A stretch of DNA of 64,000 nucleotides from Verticillium longisporum (GCA_019188255.1 JAETXT010000008.1:3534001-3598000); one strand, 5' to 3'. Counted from the first letter of the stretch, positions 41,126-54,000 are shown. The notes: generated by a model not told the origin, from the letters alone. Numbers and translations are program-made.

Positions 41126-41718
41126 TGTGTCCTAGAATTTGGAGGCCACAGCAATCCTTGATGACCAAAGGGGATCTCATCTACAGGAAAATTGTTTGCG
41201 TCTATCACATTGTTTTCAAGGATGGTAAAACGAAGACAGCCTGTAGAGACTGTCGATTCCGCAGGCTCGAACGAAGGTGGACTCGGGCGCGGGCAGGAGG
41301 CGTGTAGGAGACATTACAAAACTCGACTTCTTGTCTGATGAGGAAAGTGCGGCCTGGCAGGCAGACCATATGATGCTTCTAACGCTTTGCACCTGCCGTG
41401 ACAGACGAGCAACAATGAAACAGCAATGGCAGCAGCAACAATAGCAGGAAAGAGGTCGAGCGATATACTTGATCCTGGACTTCCTTGTCGATTATCGGCT
41501 ATTCTTCTCATCAGCAAAGAGGAGTATAGAGTGGACAGAAGGGACGAGTAGCGCCAGGGCCGTGTCAGTGACAACGCCTGAAATTACGCAAGGTCTGTCC
41601 AGATGTGTCTTGACCCTGTAGTGCCTACCTATCCAAGTTCAATGCTTGCTCTTTCGCCAGCAACTTTCCATAAGTGACGTCTCAGTGTCCAATGCCGTAG
41701 CGCCAGCCCCCCTACCAA
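41126..41718. other. Intergenic region between two minus-strand genes
   Basis: About 590 bp with the 3' end of the NCBP3-like gene and the promoter of the hypothetical gene. Nothing else is recognisable. Confidence 0.5.
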
Positions 41719-43011
41719 CTAGAGAAAGAGGTCTTCAGCTTTCTGTCGCTGGCGACCACGTCCTCCAGGTCTATTTACAAAGAGTTCCTTGCCTTCATTA
41801 GTGCCAAACCTATCAGGGAAAAGTTCTTTAACGCTTGCTCCCGCTGCACCCTTGATCGCAAACCCGGCATCTCGTCCTTTCCGCTCTGCAGCTCCTTTAA
41901 TTGACAATAGGTCAGGAGCTTTCGAGGCGTCATCATCAAACGAAAGCCGACTCGTCCTCTCCGTCATGCCAACCCGATCCATGTGTCCTTCTCCAACCGT
42001 TTGTATCCTAGATGGGAAGAGCTCTTTCGCAGCCCTCTCCTCCGCCAATTTGTGCCGAATGCCCGAAGCCGTTGCTCTGTTGCTCAAGGTACCCGAATCG
42101 GCATCATGCAATACCACGGGGCGACTGTCAAGTAGATCGCGTAACGGAGAAGCTGACCGATTCCGCGTTGATCCCTTATTACCCAAAGATGACCTGTTAG
42201 GGAAGAGCTCCTTTTTGGCATTGGTCCGTCTTGAGCCACTCAACCCTGATGCTGAGCCTCGCGAGCGCGACCTCCGTTGCTGAGTGCGTGATTTGGCGGC
42301 GCGACTCGCCAATGTTGCTTCATCATCGTCGTAGAGGCTCGCGTCGAATGCCTCAATCTCGTCGCTATCTCTACGACCCCGAGCGTAACTGTCACGGCCA
42401 CGGTAGCCATTATCATCACGCTCACGATATCGCCGTCTGCCTTCGCGTCGTCTCCTTTCCTCGGGGTCCTGATCAGGGTGGAATAAGTAATAACGACTCC
42501 GAGTAGCCGCCCCCGGCGCCTTCTTATCACTTTGCAGTGCAATTCGGATCTGCAAGTTGACTTCGGGTTTGGAAGGTATGTCCTTCGCCGGGACAGTTTC
42601 CCCAGCAGAGGCTTGGGCAGCTGCTTCTGATTGCGCGCTCAGAGCCCGCAACGCATCTTGGGCCGCATCCTCGGACTGGAACACCAAGTTGGCGGACTCG
42701 TCATCGATCCATTCAACCTTGTTTACCCGTCCAAAGTGGTCTTCGACAAAAGCTTTGACATCTTCGGTCGACAACGTGTCAAGTCCTCGAATGTGAACCT
42801 TGTTGGGCACAATGGTTGTGCTTTCGCTGTCGGCAAAGGGCTCATCATGCGCGGCATCCCACGCTGGCGCGACCTTGGTGGAGGATGTGGGTTAGCATAC
42901 GCTTCAAGAGGGGCTAGCTGTAGGTGCCGGAAATACCATCTGATCATCAGTCGCAGCTTCAGTTCGCGTCGGGCTCTCCGCCACGTCCTCCATCACCATG
43001 TCGAAGTCCAT
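41719..43011 (-). CDS. NCBP3-like nuclear cap-binding protein
   Basis: By family, NCBP3 is a third cap-binding subunit linking capped RNA to processing and export complexes in the nucleus. Exons are 43011-42937 and 42873-41719, with a 63-bp intron with a GCTAAC branch point, giving 409 aa. The short first exon encodes an acidic MDFDMVMEDV start. An RRM-like fold at residues about 46-100 carries KVHIRGLDTLSTEDVKAF and VEWIDDESANLVF, which is the diagnostic part of the family. The remainder is Arg/Ser/Asp-rich, including RYYLFHPDQDPEERRR. Four copies of a K-E-L-F-P-x-R motif are spread over the C-terminal half. The assignment rests on the RRM-like segment. The repeated motif has no function I know. 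Confidence 0.75.
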
Positions 43012-43823
43012 GGTGAGAAGCGCTTGCCGCAAATGCAGTCCAAGATGGTCGAGAAGTGGTGCTGTCCTTGGGGTCGGGTGATTTGGGAAATGCCACCTGC
43101 GTGCGATTGGCCGGTCTGCTAGAAATGTCAAGGAATGTGTCGAGTCGCAACGGGCTGGCTTCCTTTGCTAAGGGGATGTATGGCCGGCAAGACCGCTGCG
43201 CGGTTTCAGTCGCAGAAGGGAATAGTTGAAGCGTTACGTCTGGCACCTGGTTTCTGAAAGAGGAAGAGAGGATAATCGACAACGCTCATGGATGAAGTCT
43301 GAGATCTGAACCTATCGGTCACTGACGTGGGAGAAGGAGCAGCCACACGTTCTAGAGGTCTCAAGCCTCGCCAATTCGATGGGGTAAGTAAGATGTGAGC
43401 GCGCCGCATGGACCGTTCGTTGTCTTGTTCATGTCTCCTCGCGAAGACGGGTTGCTCCACTTATTACCGGAGCTAATTGACCAACAACCAGGTAGCTAGC
43501 TGGTTGGAGAAGCAGGCGGGCAGCGCTCACTGTATCTGAAAATGATAAAAAAGTCGGGACCTATGTTGTCCTGTCCTCGAGAGCATGCAGGCATAAGCAT
43601 CTCGCGCTTGTTTCATCCACAAACATCATTCATCACAGGTATATCTCAATCTGCATGTGCTTTGCCAGGTTCCCGCTTGCGGCGCATCGTTGTTGATGAA
43701 CTCGGCACCAACATTGCAGGGTTGCGTGGCAAATTCTTCGTCTATAATTCTATACTCTATATGATCATATCGCAACATTTGGAGCTTAGTCCAACGGAGT
43801 GGCCTTAACGTCTTTGCGTTATG
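43012..43823. other. Intergenic region
   Basis: About 810 bp between two minus-strand genes, holding the NCBP3-like promoter and the 3' region of the next gene. Small frames on both strands lack support. Confidence 0.5.
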
Positions 43824-45212
43824 CTACACCTTCTCGACACGCCTCGGAAGGTCTATGATTGTGGATAAGGAGACAATCGTCATCTTCTTCCGCGCGTTTT
43901 CGCCCTCACCTCCCACAGAGGCAGACCCGAAGACGGAGGTTTGCGTCGCATCCGACGCCCGTCGCTTCAAGGATGATAATTGTGGCATAATGTGCCCCGC
44001 CGATGGACGGCTGTCGCAAGTCAAGTCATCGTCTTCTTGTGCGTCATCTGGGTCTAGGTATGGGTCGAATGACCAGCAAGTCTCAAGGCCGTCGAGAAAT
44101 CTGGGCGACCTGCGTAGAAAGTGCCAGGAGAGAGTGTCGTGGCGCATCGCGATGTACAGCGACTCGACGTTGCCACTACTATCGCTCACTGCACAGTGTT
44201 CCCGCAAGAAATCGAGATCATACTGCGCATCGGCCAACTTCTTGCCCAACGGGCGTAGCATGGGTAACCCTCTCAGTTGTGTTGCGTCGCATAGCTTGGC
44301 CTTCAGCGGCATCCATGGGCGGCCCTTGAGGACAGCGTCGAAAGCGGTGGAGACGGCAGCGCAAAAGGAATGACTGTCCGCATCAGCCACAACGACGGTG
44401 CGGTGCAGCCCGCGTGACAAGCATCGCTTGTAAGCATTTGTGTCTCTTTCGAAAGGGAATGGTTGTGAGGATGAAGGCAATAGAGAGATGTGAACTGTCC
44501 AGGGTCCGGAGGTCCCTTTGGCGGCAGGGGTTCGATCAACGGAAATGGGTGGAGGGGTCGGCTTCTTAGCTTCTGCAGGCACGGAGCTCTGGGCAGCATG
44601 GGAAAGCTGAGGCGTGGAGGCTCGACTCGTCGGCGAAACCGGAACGTGATGTGTCTCTAGACTGTCGAGCCTCTCCTCCAGGCTGAGATCAGCATCCGCC
44701 AGCTCCAGTTGGCGATCAGCGACGGATCTCATCTGATGGTCGATCTTGGTCACTCGTGTTGATTCAGTACGCATGGCCTCGTGAAGCTGCAGACAGCGTT
44801 GTTCAAGGAGCTCCACCGACTGCCAAACGCGGTTGATGTTTCGGTATGATGTCCTAATCTCCTGGGTGGCCTCGTCATGCGTCTTATCAAGACGGTCCTC
44901 CAACTCGCCCAGCCTGCTGACGAGACTACCAAACGCGCCCTGTTGCTCACGGTCTAGCTGGCGCTCCACGACCTCGAGGCGTTGTTTGAGCAGATCAAGC
45001 TCACGTTTCTCCGCCGGCTGCTCGGCTGTTTTGACGTGGTAGCAAGCCATATGGCCACAGTCACATGTGGCGCCGGGTGTGGACTGGTTATGCGAAAAGT
45101 GAGCGCAGGCGCAGCGTTGACCCTTGATGCCGGGCACGAGAAGTATGTATCGACACTGGCCCTCAGGCAGCGCCGAGCGGTCCAGAGGCGGCGGCGACGG
45201 TGGCTGGTCCAT
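43824..45212 (-). CDS. Hypothetical protein with N-terminal Cys/His cluster and coiled coil
   Basis: This is a single-exon gene of 462 aa; I do not recognise a named family. Residues about 20-59 hold a Cys/His-rich cluster (C20, then CACAHF, CDCGHMACYH), spaced like a zinc-binding module. Residues about 65-190 are a long heptad-like region (LLKQRLEVVERQLDREQ...), most likely a coiled coil. A Pro/Ser linker follows. The C-terminal half (about 235-440) looks globular, with Trp-rich strands (GPWTVHISLLP, GRPWMPLKAKLC, LSWHFLRRSPRFL). A short basic Lys/Arg stretch near the end could be a nuclear signal. The ATG at 45212 is the first in frame after a non-coding leader. Confidence 0.75.
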   Translation of the reverse strand: MDQPPSPPPLDRSALPEGQCRYILLVPGIKGQRCACAHFSHNQSTPGATCDCGHMACYHVKTAEQPAEKRELDLLKQRLEVVERQLDREQQGAFGSLVSRLGELEDRLDKTHDEATQEIRTSYRNINRVWQSVELLEQRCLQLHEAMRTESTRVTKIDHQMRSVADRQLELADADLSLEERLDSLETHHVPVSPTSRASTPQLSHAAQSSVPAEAKKPTPPPISVDRTPAAKGTSGPWTVHISLLPSSSQPFPFERDTNAYKRCLSRGLHRTVVVADADSHSFCAAVSTAFDAVLKGRPWMPLKAKLCDATQLRGLPMLRPLGKKLADAQYDLDFLREHCAVSDSSGNVESLYIAMRHDTLSWHFLRRSPRFLDGLETCWSFDPYLDPDDAQEDDDLTCDSRPSAGHIMPQLSSLKRRASDATQTSVFGSASVGGEGENARKKMTIVSLSTIIDLPRRVEKV

Positions 45213-46967
45213 GGTAGTGGGGTTTCTCCAGAAAGCGGCGAAGAATCAAAGGGCAGGGCAATGAGGATGAGTAGACGCGATGGGAGAGCTTGAGGTCCAT
45301 GAGAGAGAGTGTGTGTCCAGAGTCTGCCCTTTTCTGGCCCAGAATTCAGTGTCAGCAGCACGAACAGGCGAATATCCCCCCTCTTCAGTTTCAGAGAGCG
45401 TTGTGCGTTTTTTTTTTTCCCAGCCAGCACCGTTGGCTAGGCTGCGGAGGAGATGAGAGATGTTGGAAAAGGCGGGATGGCGAGATAGTGATAGAGAGCG
45501 GGCGCGTGTGAGTGACTACGTGAGCGAAAGAGAGTGAGAGGGCAAAGAGCGAGGGAAAAAGCACGCGATGCAGCCGGGAGATGAGCGATCGGCCCGTAGT
45601 CTGCAATCTGCAGTCTCCAGTCCAAGGCAGTCTGTGAGCGGCCCCTTGAGCCGAGTTGACGGTACGGTAGGCGAGTCAAAGCGAGGGATGGCGAGGACGC
45701 ACAAGGGGGCGAGAAAAGCCTTCCAAGTCCAGGTCGGGAAAGACGGGGATGCCGTCAGTGTTAGCCAAGTACTGGACAAGTGCGCGGGAGAGGGCGCGGG
45801 AGACAGCGTGGGCAAAGATGTGGACAAGACGTGGGTGTGCGGGCGCGCGGAACGTGGCAGCGTGGGCAGTCACTGGCTAACGGCCCGAACGGGCGCTACT
45901 GTCAACACCTCCCGACCTAAACCGCACCTCCTCCTCTCAGCACATTGTGTACCTTTCTCAGTCAGTACCGGCCTCGTCTTTTCGTATCATACGGCACCTC
46001 GAGGGTGGGAGATGCTGGGCAGACCAATAGGGCGGCCCCGAATGATCAGGGGTCCTAGGGTCCTTAAACGTTGGACCACAGTGGAGGGGCTCCATCATCA
46101 AGGTGCCATGTCGCGCAATACCGATGATTCCTGCATGGTCCCGCGACTCAGTCCATAACGCCCGCATCTCGAGCCACACCCACAGCAACTGTACCAGTCT
46201 AACAGGTCGCACACAGTCGGTCTGACACAGCGACACCAGGGGCGGAGACCTGCGGTACCTAAGGTACCTCATGATCACCATTAGGGACCTTGCGAATCAC
46301 TTCAAAGCCCTCAATAGGCATGCCATGCATGGTAGGGATAAGAGAGGTGGGCGGAGCAGGGAACTCTGCTGAGCCCTTTGATATTCATCACTCACCGACT
46401 TGGACATTCCACTCACTCACTGCATTCCCTACCTTACCCATCTACCTAGGGTACTTACTACCCGCCTGAAAGTACCTAATTCAGGTAGGTCCCTTGGTAC
46501 CTTAGGTACTTGCCTGAAGTGTGGCCGACTCTCCGGGTACAGTGGCCGCCAGACCCGACGCGACATCCCCAGGTCGCCCAGCCAGGTACCTCCTGCTCGG
46601 TCTGTTGACTTATCAGCTCGCAATCATCTAGGCGTCAGTCCATGTGCCCCAACACCTTGCCGATGCCGTGGGGGGAACGGAAACGCAGGGGGCGAAGGGG
46701 AGGGGGAGGGGCCGGTTTGGGGTTTACCGCGCTCCAGCAGCCACTCTGTACCAACCGCTCAAAACTGGTCAGCCAGCCCAGGGCCGAGGCTGCGGGCGTG
46801 GGCACGCCTCCTCTCCCTGTCTCTGCGCCCGCCTTGTTTCGTCTAGGACGAGGTTTGCGATTCACGGTGTCCGATAACCGCACCTCGTCCCGTATCTGTC
46901 TGCTATCCTCCGAGACACCATCCTTGCTCTTGATCAGCCCGCCCGTCCCCTGCCCATTTCCTTCCTC
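45213..46967. other. Divergent promoter region, 1.75 kb
   Basis: This lies between two divergently transcribed genes. It contains a T9 tract (45410-45418), GAGAG/CTCTC-rich stretches and clusters of GGTACCTAAGGTACC-type motifs at 46252-46268 and 46441-46515. Open frames over 100 codons occur on both strands but are compositional (GC-rich, no domains). Confidence 0.5.
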
Positions 46968-47793
46968 ATGGGTCGATTCGGGTCCACCGTGGATTCCTTA
47001 TTAGAGACGTATTCTCAATGTCTTCTGCTCCTCAAGCGGATCAACCCACGCGACCATTCGTCCGATAAAGATGCAGCGCAAGCTGCGCGCCTCCGTAAAG
47101 CCATCCGTGTAGATCGAACCCAGGTGCGCCAAGCCTACACCTCCCAACTGTCGCTCCTCGGCGGACAATTAGACAAGGGCGATGGTAAGTTCAGTCGATA
47201 CACTCTTAGCCAACGCCGAACCCCAGACGTCTCCATCGCGATCATTCCGGTGAGTCCTGTGCTAACCAACATGTCGTCCATACTCAGCCGTTGCACGCTC
47301 CTCGGTAAGAAGGGCCATCAAGCGCCTGACCAACGCCATGGCGCGTCTGCTTCGAGTGCCTGCAGTGACCGCGAGCCGCAAAGGCCACCCGAACCTGGAT
47401 TATACATCCTTGAGGTCACTGTCAACCGCGTCTTGCATCGACACAGTCAGGGCTATTAATGAGATGTCGATTCGACTAGCGCCGTCGGCTCGCCCCAGGC
47501 GGCGAGTAGCATCAAACCTGTCTGGGACATCCTCACATCATTCGAGCAGAACCAGTTCCAGTCACGGGCAGGTGCGATCGCCCAGTGCCCGCACCCATAA
47601 CCACGCGAAGACGAAGAAGCGCAATTCTTCATCTACCATGGCGTCGGCGAGTACCAAGCTCGGCGAGGTCAGATCAACAACGAGCCGCGATCAAAACCGT
47701 CAAGCGTCAGATCAGGAACCCACGTTCCCTCTGCGTCCTTACAAACGAAGCTCAGATGGCAAAGAAAAGAAGTTCTGGGGACTGTTTGGATAG
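46968..47793 (+). CDS. Conserved-looking fungal hypothetical protein
   Basis: Exons are 46968-47184 and 47288-47793, with a 103-bp GTAAGT...CAG intron in phase 1, giving 240 aa. I do not recognise the family. The N-terminal half is helical (MGRFGSTVDSLLETYSQCL..., basic and Leu-rich) and continues across the splice into RSSVRRAIKRLTNAMARLLR. The C-terminal half is Ser/Arg-rich and disordered, ending KKFWGLFG. There is no signal peptide, membrane segment or known motif. Clean splicing that preserves the frame and the structured N-terminus support a real gene. It reads in the same direction as SRP72, 633 bp upstream of its start. Confidence 0.7.
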
Positions 47794-48426
47794 GTAGTGG
47801 GGGGGTTCGGGGCACGAGAGGTAGTCCCAAAGTATGAACGTGCCAGGCACGTTACCTTGCTTGAGACCATATCGACCAACTTCCCCCAGCTGCGTTGTCG
47901 ATTGAATTGTACATGAGCCCATCCATCGATCTTGTGCGTCGTCCATTCCCGTGCGTGCTATACGTGAAGCAACGTAACGAGGTAGATGGACCCTGGCCGC
48001 GCTCACTGCGTTTCTTGCTCCTGTGTCTGCCTAAGAAATGTGGCAGCTGGCATGAAGCCTTGCCAACTGGCAAGATCGTCAAGCTCAGAGAGACTCATCT
48101 GCCCCACCATAGATCGGTGCAAGCCACCACACGAGACCTGAAATTCGTCTTCGACGTCGTATGGCCTGTATTGGACTGGACCATCCTTCGCCTCACGTAA
48201 TTGACCCAAGCCAAGTAAGTCGAGAAGACACCACAGCCCACCACCTCACCACGCCGCTTTTATGCCGCCTGATCCTAACCGGTCACCAAGAACTAGCCGG
48301 GGACATTGAGGTGTTGGATTGTCAACACCAATTGCTCGTTCATCCGTCAACTGACGCTACCCCCCTTGGGAGTTCATCTCGGACAAACGACCCCTCACTT
48401 TGCTGGGAGCAACAGCACTCGACGCG
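47794..48426. other. SRP72 upstream region
   Basis: About 630 bp with the 3' region of the preceding gene and the SRP72 promoter and leader. No gene is seen; the small frames overlap each other on both strands. Confidence 0.5.
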
Positions 48427-50447
48427 ATGGCTCCCGACTCTGCCGCAAACCTCACATCGCTGCTGCGTGCCTCTTCCATTGACGACCACGAGGAAGTTCT
48501 TCGCGCCGCCAATGCTGCTCTGAAAATCTCCAAGCTCGACACTGGCGCACAGCGCACCAGGGTCGTCGCCCTTCTGAAGCTCGACCGGTTTGAGGATGCC
48601 CTGCGTGCCCTTGCCGACGGCGGCGCCACGCTCGAGGCCGATTGCCGGCTAGAAAAGGCCTATGCTCTCTACAAGACGGGAAAGTTGGACGATGCTGCTT
48701 CGCTTGCGGCATCCACCACTGGACGTAGCTTCAGCCACGTTGCTGCGCAAGTCGCCTATCGTGCTGAACGATTCCAAGACGCGAGGCAACTGTACGATGA
48801 GCTAGCATCTGACAAGGCCGCTGCTGCAGAGGAGGAGAGCGACCTGAGCATCAACGTCCTGGCTACAGCTGCTCAGAGGGACTGGCAGTCGCAGGCTGCG
48901 CTGACCAGCGGCTTCGTACAACCTCCCGTCGCTCCAGCCTTGGACACCTTTGAGCTCGCCTACAACCTGGCCTGCGGCTGCATCGCCCGCGGAGAGCTTT
49001 CGAAGGCCTCGAGTCTCCTACAGCGCGCCAGTCGTCTCTGTGATGAGTCTGATGACCTCTCCGATGAGGAAAAGCGAGCAGAGATGGCACCGATCCTAAT
49101 TCAACAGGCATATGTGTATTCGAGATTGGGCAACACTACCGAGGCTCTCAAGCTACACCGCCAGCTGGAAGCTTCCGAGTACGTTCTTTAGTTTCTGTCG
49201 TTCCTCCTACCTCAGAAATAACCAGACTAACTCGCTTGCGCAGGATCAGCGACGCTGAAGCACGGCTCGTAGCGACGAACAACGCTTCCACGCTGGATAA
49301 CACCGCAAGCAACCCGTTCGCAGTCCAGCGTACTCTCGAGGCAAATCCAGCCGTGTCAAATGACGCCAAACTCTTTCACTATCAGGATAGTCGGCTACGA
49401 CGGAACAAACTGGCACTTGCCCTACGTGCACAGAAGTTCTCGGGTGTTGCTCGTCAAACGAAACACTTGATTAGCGCATCTTCGCCATCGTCGACAGCCA
49501 GCTCCGATGCAAATGTTCTGTCGGTCATCAACGTGGCTGCTCGTTCATTAGAGCACAGCAGCCAAGTGTCGCTGCGTGATGTCTTGCCTGCGGCAGAGCG
49601 ACACCCCGCCGATGTTGGCGTCTTGCTGACGGCAATCCAGCTGCACGTCCTCGCCAAAAATTACGAAGCCGCTGTGTCCCTTCTTGAAGCTCTCTTTACA
49701 CAATTGGAAGGGCAGAAGCAAGGAGATGTCCGTTTTTCTGCCGGCCTTGTCGCCCTGGCCGTGGCCCTATACCGAAACCAACGCCGGGCTGGTTGTGCGA
49801 CTACCGAGTTGGCCAAGGCGATAAAGTACTGGAACGAAAAATCCGACACCCAGTCGGCCTCGCTTCTGCAAGGTGCTGGTGCAGAACTCTTGAAGTCAAC
49901 CGACGCCGATGACTTGTCCGTCGCAGGCACTGCGTTCGAGAAGCTCTGTCAACAGTCAACCGCGGATCCCATCGCTGTGGCTGGACTGATTGCGTCCTTT
50001 GGGAAGCGGGACCGCTCTAAGGTTGAACCCTACCTAGGTAGCTTGCCTGCAGTGGATGGCCTTGTGAGCAATGTCGACGTCCAACAGCTTGTCGAGGGTG
50101 GTGTAGCCGTGCTGCCCGCAACGACATCATCCGCTAAGGAGCGAACTGCTGAAAAGTCCGGAGGTCAGAACAGCCGGCCGCAGAAGAAGAGAAAGAGAAA
50201 GCTTCCGAAGGACTTTGAGGAAGGGAAGAAGATGGATCCCGAACGCTGGCTTCCCTTGCGGGACCGCTCATCCTATCGACCTAAGGGCAAGAAGGGGAAG
50301 AAGAAGGCCAACGACAGTACACAGGGCGGGTTCGTCAAGGAGGAGGAAACACTTGAGCTCGCGGGCGGCGCAGGCTCTGTCAAGGTTGAGAGAGCCCCCA
50401 CCGCATCGTCGTCGTCCAACAAAAAGAAGAAGAAGGGCAAGAAATGA
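48427..50447 (+). CDS. SRP72: Signal recognition particle subunit SRP72
   Basis: This is part of the S domain of the SRP, which targets nascent secretory proteins to the ER; SRP72 pairs with SRP68 and binds 7S RNA. Exons are 48427-49178 and 49244-50447, with a 65-bp GTACGT...CAG intron, giving 651 aa, usual for the family. Helical TPR-type repeats occupy about residues 25-420. The C-terminal RNA-binding region (about 565-605) has the family hallmark: basic KKRKRKLPKDFEEGKK followed by DPERWLPLRDRSSYR, then a Lys-rich tail. Codons upstream of 48427 are open but have no ATG. There are no irregularities. Confidence 0.95.
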
Positions 50448-51077
50448 TGACGTTTTCCTTAGGAAACCGTCACCGATGAGAAGGGAGTATAATTCGCAAA
50501 TGTGTTTGCACAGCACTGTCGTCGCCGCAAGGCACGATTCTCAGAACGTCCACATCGTGCTATTGCTCTCAAGCATTCCAGCTTATTCGTCTTTGCTCGC
50601 CGCATAAGGTAGCCCGTGATCTGTAAACCCCTGCTTGCGACTACTCTTAAGTTCGGATGTGTCGCTTTTGTGCAGACTCGCCAACAGTATGCATATAGAT
50701 ATTACATAAATTGCACACAGCTAAGCCTGTCCCATGTTTCCGTAACTCTGCCGTACCCTGGTTCCGCCCTCTCGAAGTCTTAAATGCTTTTGCTCCCCTT
50801 GCCAAGGCATCCGCTCCTTCAAGTCATTCGTACTCATGGTCAACTTTTGGCACAGTTGCGCTGCCTGACTCCTCCTCCTCAGAACAATGGGCCAATCGGC
50901 CTCAACGTGTCGAATATCTTCACGAGCTTGAAACCCGGCATGTAAGATCGGGGTCGCGCTGCCGGCCAGGTCGCTGCTTCTGCGCATGATGATGGTGTCT
51001 AGCAGACCATTGAGGTCCGGAGAGACACGCTTCAGGCGCTGTCTGATGTTCCATGAATTGCGGCGCATTTGGGTCCT
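50448..51077. other. Convergent 3' region of SRP72 and the Sec7 gene
   Basis: About 630 bp between two convergent genes. It should contain both 3' UTRs and terminators. I see nothing else. Confidence 0.5.
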
Positions 51078-54000
51078 CTAAGCCTTGACCGACTGGACAT
51101 GCGGACCTGACAGCTTCTGTCGCTGTTGAGAGTCGGCGCTCTTGCCGGCATGCTCTTCCAAGGGAGACGCTGTTGACATGGCTGCAGGACTCTTCGGCGA
51201 CACGAGTCTCGACGCGGTTGGCCCAGACAACGGAGACCGACCTTCGTCCACCTGCAGGTGTCCAGCCTCGGGCCCCTCAACGTCTCCAAACAGAGTGTCA
51301 ATCGCCGGGAGCGGTGTACGCGGACCATCCGAAATGCTTAGCGCAGGCACACTCACCGTGTGAGATGGCACTGAAAGCTTGCCTCCATGCGATGGTGTCT
51401 TATGAGCCTGCGCGGTAGAGTATTTACGGTGCAGTTCGCGAAAACTCCTTGCCGTCGCAGTACTGGCGCTGGCTGTCGACTCGCGGCGTTCCTTCATGGT
51501 CGGCTGTTGGCCAAGGGCATCATGGTAGTCTTCCTCCTCTTCTAGGCTTGCCGGAGATACAGGCTCTTCGCGCTGCGCCTGCATCTTTTGCCTCAACCTT
51601 TCTTCTGTCGGCATATGTTGCAGACCCTCACCAAAGTTGATGACTGATGCTTTCTTTCCATGCACCACAAAACTACCAGACCCTCTACTGAGAATATCGT
51701 CTCTGATCGTGTCTTCGGAGATTCCACTCGAAGCTGAATCCTTGCCCTTTCTACTCCTGTGATGAGATAAGTGGCCAGCGCTCTCCCTCAGGGTCCTCTG
51801 CAGGCTACGACGTATTTTGTTCCTGTCGGCCTTTTCGGCATTCCCGGGGGTATCACGTTGCTCCGATAGATCGCCAGTTTCAGAGATAGATCCCGTGCGA
51901 ACTCCAGCCAAAGTGTGACGAGATGATGGCGACTCTAGGAGCCCAGCCTGTTCGAGCAAGTCGCGTTCATCAGCGTCGACATCGACTGCATGCTGGTCTA
52001 TGCTGTTCTCAGTAACCTGGCTGCGGGGGCCCTGTGGTGGGGAGGGCGGTCTAGTGCCCCCTCTGCCGGACTGAAGTGGCCCAGCCGAAGCCGCAGCTTG
52101 AGCCTCAGACCGGGCACGTCGTAAAGGCTCTTCCGACGCCGACAAATTCGAGTCCCAAGACCTCTGGTGCCTATGTGACTGGAAAGTGGCACTTGTTGGG
52201 GGTGTCTGGAAATATTCTGTGGTCGGCGAATCGAAATCAGGCTCTTCCGGTTGAAAACCGGAATTCTGGTGTTGCTGAGCCTTGCTGCCAATATGGCCGT
52301 TTTCCAGCGAGAGCGAATCTCGATCATCTGGCTGAGGTGGAAGGGGCTTGTCCATGTCAAGCGACACATCTTGCGCTTCCGTTCCTCGCGAGCCGCTTTT
52401 CGCAGGCGACATATCTGCCAGGAGGCCTTCTTCCTCAAGATCCCTGCTCAAGACATCCCGGTGACATCTGATCCTCCAAATTTCCATCCTGATCCACTTG
52501 ATTTTCACATCCATACGCGCAGCCTCTCGCAAAAGCTCTTCGCGAGACTTGCTCTGGATGGGAGAAAGAATCTGCAAGTGTCGCGCATTCCTCAAGTCTT
52601 CTTCCAGCTCTTTTTCCTTGGCCGAGATATCCTCATCCGCCTTCTCCACAGTTCTGGCCATAGTCTCGTGTCGTTGTGCAAGAATAGACTCGGCTTCCTT
52701 GTGATCAATCTTGCCCCGCACGATGCTGACCTCACCAGTTGGGGTCTGAACCACCTGGGCGTTATTCGAGCTGTCAAGTCTTCGAATGCCGCGGCGGCTT
52801 TGACCCTCATAATTGCCACCGACGACGCCTCGCATTCTGACACCCGACGTCATGAACGCAGCAGCGTAGTTGAGTTTCGCCAGCCAGTCATTCATCTCGT
52901 CCTCATTGTCTGCCAAAAGAACCTCCTCAACGAAAGCACCTGGCCTCGCGTACTTGAAAGCGTTTTTGTGCTTCTTGTACGTTGAGTCGACAAGCGCAAC
53001 TGCCTCCTTGATTGGCATGAAGGCATCCGGTTTGAAGTCAGTCAACTGTGGCTTGAATGTGATTGGTTCGCCGTAGTAGCCTTGTTTGACGTGTGTGTCG
53101 TATTGGTGCATAAGGCTCTTCACCCAAGCCGTATTCCGAAAGAAATATAGTTGGGCGCCCGTAAGGATAGCTCCCCATTCTTGCCACGGAGATCTCGTCT
53201 TCTTCTTCTTGGTGTCTTTCCGCCACAGTAGACCAACCTTGGTAATCTTGATGTCGACTACGCCTTGGGGGCAGTATCAGGGTTGGTAGTGCTCTTCTCA
53301 TCTCGGAAGGCATCTGGTCGAGACCTTGCCGATACAATTTGCAAGACACCAGTCCGGAAAAATGTTCTCTGCAGCTCCCTCACATTCAGGTTTTTAGCTG
53401 TTCCGAGGTAGTTGTAGTTGTCGTCCAACTCCATAACATCCTTCAGGCTTGGCCGTAGGACGTCCAGCTTCCCGTCAATGATGAGCGTATAAGGATCCAG
53501 TGGTTCCTTGGAAGACTTCTTGATTGCTGTGTCTGGAGTGCCGCCTGCGAAAATGGTCCGTCGCCTCCCCTTTTGTCGATCACCGTGCAAATCGACGTCA
53601 TCCTCCAGGTAGATGAAAGGGGTGTAGGTGATATTATCATAAAAGCACCGAAGGATAGACTCGGAAACACCTTCACCCCGTGTGTTCTTGATGTAGTCGT
53701 TTTGTTGCATCTTGTACTTGTTGTTCTTGTTGAAAACGTCTGTGTGAAGAATCAAGAGGGAAAATGCGATGAAATAAGCCTGGTCCGGTGAAGAGTATAT
53801 CCCTGGGTTGCATTCGTGGTATCGATTCGCGAAGGCTTCTAGACATCGGTCGATCTGCTGGGTTTCCTTGGGCAGTTCTGCTTCCATAAGTAGTTTACGA
53901 ATAGCCATGTCCATGGGGTCCCCGAAAAGCTGAAGCGGCGCATGTAACTCCGCAAAACTGTGGCAAAGAATGGATCTGTGCCGCGAGACAGCGCACTGGC

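Noticed and set aside
45568..46158. 196-codon + frame in the divergent promoter
   Set aside because: Compositional GC-rich frame overlapping minus-strand frames of equal size. It looks like promoter DNA, not protein.
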